DNA of 64,000 nt from Novosphingobium sp. KCTC 2891. Lineage in GTDB: Bacteria > Pseudomonadota > Alphaproteobacteria > Sphingomonadales > Sphingomonadaceae. The stretch is taken from positions 186,001 through 250,000 of the forward strand of contig NZ_JAPCZG010000004.1 of assembly GCF_025938155.1 (NCBI RefSeq), given 5' to 3'. The notes beneath the pieces were generated by a model. The model had not been told where the DNA came from. It saw nothing but the letters and a program-made list of their open reading frames with translations, and searched no databases. Below, in pieces: positions 47,714-55,885 of this stretch (its first letter is position 1; the number at the start of each line of letters is the position of its first letter). A program made the translations under genes and the position numbers.

Positions 47714-48763
47714 ATGAGCGAAGGCGCGGCGCAGGATCGCCACAAGTTCGATGAGGCGGCGCTGGCGCGCTGGATGGAAGCCCATGTCGAAGGCTATGCC
47801 GGGCCGCTGGCGGTCGAGAAATTCGCCGGCGGGCAATCGAACCCCACGTTCCGGCTGACCACGCCGGGGCGCACGTATGTGATGCGGCGCAAGCCGGCGG
47901 GGCTGGTGCACAGCTCCGCCCACGCCGTCGACCGCGAGTTCCGCGTGCTGGACGCGCTGGGGGCGCAGGGCTTCCCCGTGCCGCGCGTGTTCGCCCTGTG
48001 CACCGACGACGCCGTGATCGGCTCAATGTTCTACGTGATGGACTGCGTGCCCGGCCGCGTGTTCTCGAACCCCACGCTGCCCGAGCTGTCGCCCGCCGAG
48101 CGCGCCGCCGCGTTCGATTCGATGAACGAGACGATCGCGCGCCTGCACGCCATCGATGTCGATCAGGCAGGGCTGGGCGATTATGGCCGGCCGGGGAACT
48201 ACGTCGAGCGGCAGGTGGCGCGGTTTTCGCGGCAATACCGCGAGGACGAACTGGCCGGGCGCAGCGAGGCGATGGACCGCCTGATCGAATGGCTGCCCGC
48301 CAACATGCCGGCCAACACGGAGTCGCGCCGGCTGGTTCACGGCGATTTCAAGGTGGACAACGTGATGTTCCATCCCGCCGAGCCGCGCATCATCGCGGTG
48401 CTCGACTGGGAGCTTTCGACACTGGGCGATCCGCTGGCGGACTTCGCCTACAACGTGATGGTGTGGCGCACCCCGCCCGAGGCCGGCAACAGCCTGATGG
48501 GCGATGCGCGCCTGCCCGGCCTGCCGAGCGAGGAGGAATACGTCGCGGCCTATTGCCGGCGCACCGGGCGCAGCGGCATCCCCGACCTGTCGTTCTACGT
48601 GGCGTTCAACATGTTCCGGCTGGCCGCGATCCTGCACGGAATCATCGGGCGGACGCTGCGCGGCAATGCCTCCAACGCGCAGTCGCACGAAGTGGCGAAG
48701 CGGTTCCATCCGCTGGCAGAGGCCGCGTGGCAGCAGGCGCTGCGCGCGGAGCGCGAACGGTGA
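47714..48763 (+). CDS. APH-fold acyl-CoA-linked kinase 2 (ACAD10/11 kinase-domain homologue)
   Basis: 349 residues. It is collinear with kinase 1: DRHKFDEAALARWMEAHVEGYAG, GGQSNPTFRLTTPGRTYVMRRK, VHGDFKVDNVMFHP, AVLDWELSTLGDPLADFAYN. LDWELSTLGDPLAD is the textbook ACAD11-type kinase block. Kinase 1 and 2 clearly derive from one duplication but have diverged in the helical substrate lobe (kinase 2 has VMVWRTPPEAGNSLMG), suggesting different hydroxyacyl-CoA substrates. The stop overlaps the next gene by GTGA. Confidence 0.9.
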   Translation: MSEGAAQDRHKFDEAALARWMEAHVEGYAGPLAVEKFAGGQSNPTFRLTTPGRTYVMRRKPAGLVHSSAHAVDREFRVLDALGAQGFPVPRVFALCTDDAVIGSMFYVMDCVPGRVFSNPTLPELSPAERAAAFDSMNETIARLHAIDVDQAGLGDYGRPGNYVERQVARFSRQYREDELAGRSEAMDRLIEWLPANMPANTESRRLVHGDFKVDNVMFHPAEPRIIAVLDWELSTLGDPLADFAYNVMVWRTPPEAGNSLMGDARLPGLPSEEEYVAAYCRRTGRSGIPDLSFYVAFNMFRLAAILHGIIGRTLRGNASNAQSHEVAKRFHPLAEAAWQQALRAERER

Positions 48764-49701
48764 GCGAGAAGCCGCGCAAGACTTTCGCCATCCGCGCGGG
48801 CGGCATGGGCTATGACGATGCGCCCGCCGACGTGCCGCCGCAGCGGCTGTGGCTGGAGGAAGCCTGGGCCATGCCGGCCGAGGACCGCGCGGTCGAGGTG
48901 GAAGGCGCGGCAGTGCGTTACCGCGCGTGGGGGCTGGACGACGGGCGCGACAAGCCGGGCCTGATCTTAGTCCACGGCTTCATCGCCCACGCCCGCTGGT
49001 GGGACCACATCGCACCGTGGTTCGCGGACCGCTATCGCGTGGCGGCGATCAACCTTTCGGGCATGGGCGACAGCGACCGTCGGCCCGCCTACAGCCGCAA
49101 GCAATATGCGCGCGAAGTGCTGGCGGTGGCGCATGACGCGGGGCTGGCACCGCTCACCATCGTGGCGCACAGTTTCGGCGCGATCACCGGGCTTTACGCG
49201 GCCCATCTGGAGCCGGACCTTGTCGAACGCGCCGTGGTGATCGACGCACATCCTTTCCGCACGGGTGAAAGCAGGCTGGGCGCGGTGCCCGCCGAGAAGT
49301 TCTATGCCACGCGCGAGGAAGCGCTGGCGCGCTACCGGCTCAGCCCGCCGGGCGCCTGGCCGGACCGCGACGTGCTGGCTCATGTTGCGCAGCATTCGCT
49401 GCGGCAAACCCCGCAAGGCTGGGGCTGGAAGTTCGATCCCGCGACTTTCGCCGCGTCCGACCGCGAGGAGATGACCGCCGCGCTGCGCGGGCTGGCGGTG
49501 CCGGTGGATTATATCCATGCGGCCCGATCGGACTTTGCCGGGATGGATGCGATCGACGCGTTCGTGGCGGCGATGCCGACCTGCGGCGTGCCCGTCTCGC
49601 TGCCGTTCTGCCACCACCACGCCATGATCGAGCAGCCGGTGGCGCTGGTCGCGGCGCTGAACGGCCTGTTCGCGCATCCACGCACCAAGGTGACCGCATG
49701 A
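48760..49701 (+). CDS. Alpha/beta hydrolase
   Basis: 313 residues from GTG 48760. The oxyanion loop is LILVHGFIAHARWWDHIAPW, the nucleophile elbow VAHSFGAITG (Ser) and the catalytic His lies in FCHHHAMIEQP. About 50 residues precede the fold (FAIRAGGMGYDDAPADVPPQ). There is no signal peptide. It may hydrolyse an ester, a lactone or a CoA thioester intermediate. It is coupled by overlaps on both sides to kinase 2 and the DUF2889 gene. Confidence 0.88.
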   Translation: MSEKPRKTFAIRAGGMGYDDAPADVPPQRLWLEEAWAMPAEDRAVEVEGAAVRYRAWGLDDGRDKPGLILVHGFIAHARWWDHIAPWFADRYRVAAINLSGMGDSDRRPAYSRKQYAREVLAVAHDAGLAPLTIVAHSFGAITGLYAAHLEPDLVERAVVIDAHPFRTGESRLGAVPAEKFYATREEALARYRLSPPGAWPDRDVLAHVAQHSLRQTPQGWGWKFDPATFAASDREEMTAALRGLAVPVDYIHAARSDFAGMDAIDAFVAAMPTCGVPVSLPFCHHHAMIEQPVALVAALNGLFAHPRTKVTA

Positions 49702-50765
49702 GCCACGAAGGCGAACCCGGCACCGCAGGACTGGATCTGGGCGGACAGCCGCTGCCGGTATGGCCGGCGGCACCGTCCGCGCCCGTGGGCTTCGCACCGC
49801 CGCGCCGCGCCGGATCGGTGCGCCGGACGATGACGCTGGAGGCGACGTGGCCCGGCGGGGTGCTCGGGCCAACCATCATCGCCGGACATTGCCGCGATGC
49901 CTTCACCGCCGATCCCGCGCGCGCGCCTGCGGTGCTGGCCGAGGACCGGCTCACGGTCAGCGCGCAGGAACGCACGATCGTCCACCTGACCGCCGAGCCG
50001 CCGCATCCCGAACTCGCCGCGCTGGAAGGAACGCGCCCCGGCGGCAAGTTTCGCGCCACGCTGAATGAAGCGCTGCCCGGCGAACGAGAAGCCGGCACGC
50101 CGCTTTACCTGCTGCTCGACGATCTGGCCGGCGCCACGCTGGTCGCGCGCTGGGCGTGGAGCCGCTGGTTTCCCGGCTGGGCGACCGCCCCGACCGAGGA
50201 AGGACGCAAGGCCCACGCGGCAGGGATGCTGGGCGCCTGCACCGGCCTGCGCCCCGGATCGAGCGGCATTGTGGATCAGGGCGCGCCGACGCTGGGGCAG
50301 AACACCTCGGCGGTCGGCCCGCTGGCGAACCCGGCCGATCCCGATGGCTGGCACCCGCTGACCGACCTGACCGACGAAATCCAGTTCCGCCGGGCGCGCC
50401 GCATCGACGCGTGGATGGAAGGCGACACGATCCGCATCGACACCCATTTTCAGGACAGCGCCAACACCCGCGAAGGTGGCCGCACCGCGCTTCACGAATA
50501 TCACCTGACAGCCGAGGCCGACGCGCGCACCGGGCTGCTGACGCGGATCGAGGCGCACGCGGGCACGCTGCCCTATCCCGAATGTCCCGGCGCGATGTCA
50601 AACCTGCGCTTTCTGGTCGGCACCCCGCTGACCGAACTGCGCGCACGCGTGCTGCAAATGCTGCGCCGGACCAACGGCTGCACCCATCTGAACGACGTGG
50701 TCCGCTCGCTGGCCGAAGTGCCGGCGATGCTGTCGCGCATTCCCGAGGAGACCACCGCGCCATGA
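49698..50765 (+). CDS. DUF2889 protein
   Basis: 355 residues. The C-terminal 190 residues match DUF2889: IDAWMEGDTIRIDTHFQDSA, ALHEYHLTAEADARTGLLTR, TLPYPECPGAMSNLRFLVG and TNGCTHLNDVVRSLAEVP. The N-terminal 160 residues carry a related but less conserved half. DUF2889 genes recur in steroid and CoA-ester catabolic clusters, but no activity is known to me; the invariant CTHL and PYPEC suggest a metal or thioester site. It overlaps both neighbours (ATGA). Confidence 0.82.
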   Translation: MSHEGEPGTAGLDLGGQPLPVWPAAPSAPVGFAPPRRAGSVRRTMTLEATWPGGVLGPTIIAGHCRDAFTADPARAPAVLAEDRLTVSAQERTIVHLTAEPPHPELAALEGTRPGGKFRATLNEALPGEREAGTPLYLLLDDLAGATLVARWAWSRWFPGWATAPTEEGRKAHAAGMLGACTGLRPGSSGIVDQGAPTLGQNTSAVGPLANPADPDGWHPLTDLTDEIQFRRARRIDAWMEGDTIRIDTHFQDSANTREGGRTALHEYHLTAEADARTGLLTRIEAHAGTLPYPECPGAMSNLRFLVGTPLTELRARVLQMLRRTNGCTHLNDVVRSLAEVPAMLSRIPEETTAP

Positions 50766-51517
50766 GCACCCTGCCCGCCACTCCGCGCCCTGCCGCCACG
50801 GTGCTGCTGCTGCGCGACGATCCGTTCGAAGTGCTGATGGTCCGCCGCAACGCGCGCGGCGTCTTCGCATCGGCGCTGGTGTTCCCCGGCGGCATGGTCG
50901 AGGCCGAGGACGCGAGCGAGGACTGGCTGCCGCACCTGCGCGGGCACGAGGGGCTCAGCATCGAAGAGCGCGCGCACCGCGTGGCCGCCGCGCGCGAGAC
51001 ATGGGAAGAAGCCGCGATCCTGCTGGTGCGCGAGGGCGATACCGCCTGCCCGCTGCCGCCCGACCGGCCCGAGCCGACGCTGTTCCGGCAGATCGTGGCC
51101 GACAGCGGCGGGCATCTGGATCTGGCCGCACTGGCCCCGTTCGGCCACTGGATCACCCCGGTGGATGCCCCGCGCAGGTTCGACACGCGCTTTTACCTGG
51201 CGCACGTGACGCGCGAACAGGAAGCGCGCTGCGACGGCAGCGAGACGGTGGAAATGGAATGGATCGCCCCGCACGAAGCGCTCGACCGTGCGCGCCGGGG
51301 CGACGCCGGGATCATGTTCCCCACCAAGCTGAGCCTGCTGCGGCTGACCGAAACGCCCTGCCCGCAGACCGCGCTCGCCGCCACCCTGACGCGTCAGGTG
51401 GTGCCCGTGCTGCCGGTGGTGGAGCCGCGCGAAGGCGGGACGGTGGTGTTCATCCCGCAGGACGCGGGCTACGCCGAGTGGGAGGAGTTTACCCCGCACC
51501 CGCCGGCGCGGGGATGA
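50762..51517 (+). CDS. Nudix hydrolase, NUDT19-like
   Basis: 251 residues. AATVLLLRDDPFEVLMVRRNARGVFASALVFPGGMVEAED is the NUDT19/NUDT7-type entry, and RVAAARETWEEAAILL is the Nudix box core (REXXEE). The length and the long insertion before the box match NUDT19, a CoA/acyl-CoA diphosphatase. In this cluster it could trim dead-end CoA esters or control the free CoA pool. It is last in the operon starting at 43991, and its 3' end overlaps the convergent reductase gene by 29 nt. Confidence 0.87.
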   Translation: MSTLPATPRPAATVLLLRDDPFEVLMVRRNARGVFASALVFPGGMVEAEDASEDWLPHLRGHEGLSIEERAHRVAAARETWEEAAILLVREGDTACPLPPDRPEPTLFRQIVADSGGHLDLAALAPFGHWITPVDAPRRFDTRFYLAHVTREQEARCDGSETVEMEWIAPHEALDRARRGDAGIMFPTKLSLLRLTETPCPQTALAATLTRQVVPVLPVVEPREGGTVVFIPQDAGYAEWEEFTPHPPARG

Positions 51518-52598
51518 TCCCGCGCTCGGCCATGCGGCCGAGCCAGCGCACGAACATCTCTTCCGTATCCTCGCAATCGGCAAAGCCGGCCTTGCGCAAC
51601 TTGACTGTGCTGACCAGCACCGGCGCGCGGTCCGCGTCGGGCGGCGCATGCACGCCCATCAGCAGATCGGCGTAGTGGTGCGATTCGCCCATCAGCGCCT
51701 CAAGGTCCGCTTCGCGCAGGCCTTCGCGCGCGGCGATCCGCGCCCAGGTGTCACGGTGCTCCATCAGGAAATCGACCAGGCTGAACGGCGGGCCGAACGC
51801 CGGCTCCAGCCCCACCGCGCGGGCGATCGCGGGCCAGACGTTGGCGAAGGCGAAGACATCGCCATTGGTGATGTTGAGCGTCTGGTCCGCCGCTTCGCCA
51901 TGCGTTGCCGCCCAGCCGAGCGCGCGCGCGATCAGATCGGCATCGACCGCTTCCGAAACTCCGCCGGGCCGCCCCGGATAGGCCAGCGGCATCCCGAGTT
52001 CGCGGCAGATCGCGGCATAGGCGCCCAGCACCGGGATCAGGTTCATCGCGGCGCCGGTCGCGCCGCCGAACACGATCTGCGGTCGCCAGATCGTCAGGCT
52101 CCAGTCCGCGCCTTTGCGCTTTTGCCGCAGGTAGTCTTCCTGCAACCAGTAGAAATTGGCGTGTGGATCGCGCGGCGCATCTTCGCGCGCGGGGACCGCG
52201 ATCTGGTGGACGTGCGCACCATAGGCCTTGGTGCCCTGGAACGCGCTGACGTGGGCAAGGCCGGTGGCCGCGGCGCAGAGCGGCTCCATCAGGTTGCGCA
52301 TCATCAGCAGGTTGCGCTCCATCTGGTCCTGTTCGAGCCAGCCGGCATAAAGACCCGGCTTCTCGTAAAGCGCAGCGTAGATCACGTGCGTCACCGCTGA
52401 AAAACGCTTCGCCTGCGCGGCGCAGGCTGCCGCGTCGGTCAGGTCGATGGCGAGATGTTCGCATGGCACGTCCACGTCGGGTGCGCGGCGCGACAGCGCC
52501 AGCACATCCCATTCGCCGGACGCGCCGAAATGGGCGACGGCGGCCTGGCCGATCACGCCGCTGGCGCCGGCAACGAGCACGGTGGGGCGGTGCTGCAT
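51489..52598 (-). CDS. PRISE-type NAD(P)H-dependent SDR (enone reductase-like)
   Basis: 369 residues. Extended SDR with TVLVAGASGVIGQAAVAHF, SAFQGTKAYGAHVH and DPHANFYWLQEDYLRQKRKG, the phrases typical of the progesterone 5-beta-reductase/iridoid synthase (PRISE) group, and FGGATGAAMNLIPVLGAYA later. PRISE enzymes 1,4-reduce activated enones. It suggests that the substrate pathway contains an alpha,beta-unsaturated carbonyl, as with terpenoids or steroids. A class A operator lies 86 nt upstream. Confidence 0.87.
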   Translation of the reverse strand: MQHRPTVLVAGASGVIGQAAVAHFGASGEWDVLALSRRAPDVDVPCEHLAIDLTDAAACAAQAKRFSAVTHVIYAALYEKPGLYAGWLEQDQMERNLLMMRNLMEPLCAAATGLAHVSAFQGTKAYGAHVHQIAVPAREDAPRDPHANFYWLQEDYLRQKRKGADWSLTIWRPQIVFGGATGAAMNLIPVLGAYAAICRELGMPLAYPGRPGGVSEAVDADLIARALGWAATHGEAADQTLNITNGDVFAFANVWPAIARAVGLEPAFGPPFSLVDFLMEHRDTWARIAAREGLREADLEALMGESHHYADLLMGVHAPPDADRAPVLVSTVKLRKAGFADCEDTEEMFVRWLGRMAERGIIPAPAGAG

Positions 52599-52683
52599 CT
52601 GCGTCTCTCCATGCCACCGGGTCTGGCGCCCGGCCTCGTGACGGCGAGCGTAGGGGCGGGGCGGAGAGGTCGCAACCCGCTTG

Positions 52684-52699
52684 TTAGTCGATCAACTAA
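52684..52699. promoter_or_regulatory. Class A operator, site 5, before the PRISE reductase
   Basis: TTAGTCGATCAACTAA is the most symmetric class A site: GTTAGT and ACTAAC flank CGATCA with only one mismatched base pair in 18 nt. It begins 86 nt upstream of the reductase and ends at the last base of mutM, marking the right edge of the island. Confidence 0.65.
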
Positions 52700-53512
52700 C
52701 TACTTCTGGCATTTCGGGCAGAAGAACGTCGAGCGTCCGCCCTGCGCGATGCGCTGAACGGTCCCGCCGCAGGGGCAGGCTTCGCCTTCGCGGCCATAGA
52801 CGCGCCAGTCCTTGGCGAAATAGCCAAGCTCGCCATCGGGCCGCGCATAGTCGCGCAGGGTCGATCCGCCGGCCGCGATCGCCTCCTCCAGCACTTCGCG
52901 GATCAGCGGGACCAGCCGGGCGAGCGCGGCCTTCGACACCTTGCCGCCTTCACGCTCGGGATGGATTCCGGCGCGGTTGAGCGCCTCGCACACGTAGATG
53001 TTGCCCAGCCCGGCGACGATCCGCTGATCGAGCAGCAGCAGCTTCACTGCCGCAATGCGCCCCGCGAAGGCGTCCACAAGGTGCGCGGTGGTCAGGCCCG
53101 GCCCCAGCGGCTCCGGCCCCAATGCGGCGAAGGCCGGGAAGGCATCGAGACGGGCCGTATCGACCAGATCGACCGAGCCGAACCTGCGCGCATCGTTGAG
53201 CGCGAGGACATGGCCGCTGCCGGTTTCGAGCACGAGGTGATCGTGCTTGCCCGGCTCCTCCGGATCGATTCGCCAGCGGCCCGACATCCCGAGATGGAAC
53301 ACCATCGTGGTATCGCGGTCGGTATGGACGAGGCCATACTTGGCGCGGCGGCTCAGCCCGGTGACGCGCGCGCCGGTCAGCGCCTGCACGAGATCGACCG
53401 GGAACGGGCGGCGCAGGTCGGCGCGGTTGACCGCGACGCGCGCGATGGTCTGGCCGTCCAGCACCGTGGCAAGGCCGCGAACGGTGGTTTCTACTTCGGG
53501 AAGCTCGGGCAT
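52700..53512 (-). CDS. mutM: Formamidopyrimidine-DNA glycosylase
   Basis: 270 residues from the ATG that gives MPELPEVETTVRGL, because the catalytic proline must be residue 2; an ATG three codons upstream is therefore not used. Other motifs are FHLGMSGRWRID, ALNDARRFGSVDLV, GLGNIYVCEALNRAGIHP and the C-terminal zinc finger (CPCGG...FFCPKCQ; first pair spaced C-x-C). It excises 8-oxoguanine. Divergent from ubiE. Confidence 0.96.
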   Translation of the reverse strand: MPELPEVETTVRGLATVLDGQTIARVAVNRADLRRPFPVDLVQALTGARVTGLSRRAKYGLVHTDRDTTMVFHLGMSGRWRIDPEEPGKHDHLVLETGSGHVLALNDARRFGSVDLVDTARLDAFPAFAALGPEPLGPGLTTAHLVDAFAGRIAAVKLLLLDQRIVAGLGNIYVCEALNRAGIHPEREGGKVSKAALARLVPLIREVLEEAIAAGGSTLRDYARPDGELGYFAKDWRVYGREGEACPCGGTVQRIAQGGRSTFFCPKCQK

Positions 53513-53573
53513 ATCGATCAAACCCCTAACAGTCTTTGCCGTCCGGGCAATTCCTCACTAAAGGCCCTTGTCC

Positions 53574-54311
53574 ATGACCCAACCGGAAACCGTGTCCTTC
53601 GGCTACGAGGACGTCCCCGCCGAAGAAAAGCAGGCGCGCGTCGGCGCCGTATTTTCGAGCGTGGCGAAGAAATACGACATCATGAACGACGCGATGTCGG
53701 GCGGGATGCACCGGCTGTGGAAGGATCGCTTCGTGCGCCGGGTCAAGCCGCGCGACGGCGAATCGATTCTCGACATGGCTGGCGGCACGGGCGACATCGC
53801 GTTCCGCATGGCGCCTTCGGGCGCGGCGATCACCGTGTCGGACATCAACCAGGACATGCTCGACGTGGGCATGGAGCGCGCGGCCAAGCGCGGCATCGGC
53901 GGGCTGGAATGGTCGTGCCAGAACGCCGAGGAACTGAGCTTCGCGGACAAGAGCTTCGATGCCTATACGATCGCGTTCGGCATCCGCAACGTGACCCACA
54001 TCGACAAGGCGCTGGCCGAGGCATACCGCGTGCTGAAGCGCGGCGGCCGGTTCTATTGCCTGGAATTCTCGACCACCGAATGGCCCGGCTTCGCGCAGGC
54101 CTACGACGTCTATTCGCACAAGCTGGTTCCGCAGATCGGCAAGGCCATCGCGGGCGATGCCGATTCGTACCGCTACCTGATCGAATCGATCCGCCGCTTT
54201 CCCAAGATGCGCGAATTCGAGGGCATGATCCGCACCGCCGGCTTCCGTCACACCAAGGTGGAGCCGATCATGGGCGGGCTGGTCGCGATCCATTCCGGCT
54301 GGAAGGTCTGA
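53574..54311 (+). CDS. ubiE: Demethylmenaquinone/2-polyprenyl-6-methoxy-benzoquinol C-methyltransferase
   Basis: 245 residues from ATG 53574; a TTG two codons earlier is possible. Signatures are [34 protein letters not shown] (SAM site) and [25 protein letters not shown]. It performs the C-methylation step of ubiquinone synthesis. Followed 16 nt later by ubiB, the usual pair. Confidence 0.96.
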   Translation: MTQPETVSFGYEDVPAEEKQARVGAVFSSVAKKYDIMNDAMSGGMHRLWKDRFVRRVKPRDGESILDMAGGTGDIAFRMAPSGAAITVSDINQDMLDVGMERAAKRGIGGLEWSCQNAEELSFADKSFDAYTIAFGIRNVTHIDKALAEAYRVLKRGGRFYCLEFSTTEWPGFAQAYDVYSHKLVPQIGKAIAGDADSYRYLIESIRRFPKMREFEGMIRTAGFRHTKVEPIMGGLVAIHSGWKV

Positions 54312-54327
54312 GGGGCCCACACGCACC

Positions 54328-55884
54328 GTGACGTATCCGGCCACCCACATCCGCCGCCTGCTCGGCTGGGGCCGCACCGTTGCGCGGCATGGCGCACTGC
54401 GCCTGATCGAGGAAAGCCCCAACACCCCGGCGCCCGTCCGCCGCCTGTGCCGGATCGCGCGCTTCGGCACGCGCCAGCCGCGCGTGCCCGACTATGCCGG
54501 CGCCTTCCACGCCATCGGCCCCGCCGCGATCAAGCTGGGCCAGACGCTCGCCACCCGGCCCGACCTTGTCGGTGAGGAAGCCGCGCGCAACCTGCTGGCC
54601 TTGCAGGATAGCCTGCCCCCGGTGGACGTCGCGCTGATCCGGCGCGAGATCGAAACGACGTTCGAGCGCCCGCTCGAAGCGCTCTACGCCACGTTCGATC
54701 CGGTGCCGGTGGGCGCGGCCTCGGTCGCGCAGGTCCACCGCGCCACCACCATCGACGGCCGCCACGTCGCGGTGAAAGTGCTGCGCCCCGGCGTGCGCGA
54801 GAAGTTCGCGCGCGACATCGACACCTACGAATGGGCGGCCGCGCATCTGGAAGCACTGGGCGGCGAAGCGAGCCGGCTGCGCCCGCGCCTGATCATCGCC
54901 AATTTCAAGCGCTGGACCGTGCGCGAGCTGGACCTGCGCCGCGAGGCCGCCTCCGCTTCGGAACTGGCCGAGCTGATGCACGCCTTCCACGGCTACCGCG
55001 TGCCCGCGATCGACTGGGACCGCACCAATGGCCGGGTGATGACGCTCGACTGGATCGACGGCATCAAGATCAGCGACAACGCCGCGCTGGATGCCGCGGG
55101 GCACGACCGCAAGGAACTGGCCCAGCGCCTTGTCCTCGCGTTCCTGACCCAGGCGATCAGCGGCGGTTTCTTCCATGCCGACATGCACCAGGGCAACCTG
55201 TTCGTCGAACCGGACGGCACGATCGCCGCGATCGACTTCGGCATCATGGGCCGCATCGACCGCCGCGCGCGCCAGTGGCTCGCCGAAATCCTCTATGGCC
55301 TGACCACGGGCAATTACCGCCGCGTCGCCGAAATCCACTTCGAGGCGCAATACGTGCCGTCCTACCATTCGGTGGACGAGTTCGCGACCGCGCTGCGCGC
55401 CGTGGGCGAACCCATGCGCGGCAAGCCGGTGAGCGAGCTGTCGGTGGGTCAGATGCTCGATGGCCTGTTCGCCATCACCCGCGACTTCGACATGCAGACC
55501 CAGCCGCACCTGCTGCTGCTGCAAAAGACGATGGTCATGGTCGAAGGCATCGCCACGCAGCTCGATCCCGGCATCAACCTGTGGGACACCGCCGCGCCTT
55601 TCGTGCGCAACTGGATTCGCGACGAGCTTGGCCCGGAAGCCGCGATTGCCGATCGCATCCGCACCGACACCGAAACGCTGCTGCGCATCCCCGACCTGAT
55701 CCGCCGGATCGAGGACCGCTTCCCCGCCAAGGGCGGCGCGCCGGAAGCGCCGCCGCTGCCGCACGTGGACCTGATGTGGGACAGCAAGCGGCGCGGTGCC
55801 CCGGCATGGCTCGGCCACGTCTTCGCCGCGGCTGCGGGTGCAGCCACAGTCGCCGCGGGCGTCACGCTGGGCTGGTGGGGCTGA
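54328..55884 (+). CDS. ubiB: Ubiquinone biosynthesis ABC1-family protein UbiB
   Basis: 518 residues from GTG 54328. The KxGQ motif is AIKLGQTLATRPDLV, the Ala-rich loop VGAASVAQVHRATT, the Lys region VAVKVLRPGVREKF, and the catalytic loop FFHADMHQGNLFV with AIDFGIMGRID. The C-terminus has a hydrophobic anchor (HVFAAAAGAATVAAGVTL). UbiB is an atypical kinase/ATPase needed for ubiquinone production. It is cotranscribed with ubiE and followed 1 nt later by an acyltransferase gene. Confidence 0.95.
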   Translation: MTYPATHIRRLLGWGRTVARHGALRLIEESPNTPAPVRRLCRIARFGTRQPRVPDYAGAFHAIGPAAIKLGQTLATRPDLVGEEAARNLLALQDSLPPVDVALIRREIETTFERPLEALYATFDPVPVGAASVAQVHRATTIDGRHVAVKVLRPGVREKFARDIDTYEWAAAHLEALGGEASRLRPRLIIANFKRWTVRELDLRREAASASELAELMHAFHGYRVPAIDWDRTNGRVMTLDWIDGIKISDNAALDAAGHDRKELAQRLVLAFLTQAISGGFFHADMHQGNLFVEPDGTIAAIDFGIMGRIDRRARQWLAEILYGLTTGNYRRVAEIHFEAQYVPSYHSVDEFATALRAVGEPMRGKPVSELSVGQMLDGLFAITRDFDMQTQPHLLLLQKTMVMVEGIATQLDPGINLWDTAAPFVRNWIRDELGPEAAIADRIRTDTETLLRIPDLIRRIEDRFPAKGGAPEAPPLPHVDLMWDSKRRGAPAWLGHVFAAAAGAATVAAGVTLGWWG

Positions 55885-55885
55885 A

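Noticed and set aside
45802-48763. The two APH-fold genes as aminoglycoside resistance determinants
   Set aside because: They carry the LDWELST-x-G-PLAD block of ACAD10/11-type kinases and are embedded in a CoA-ester operon; nothing suggests antibiotic modification.
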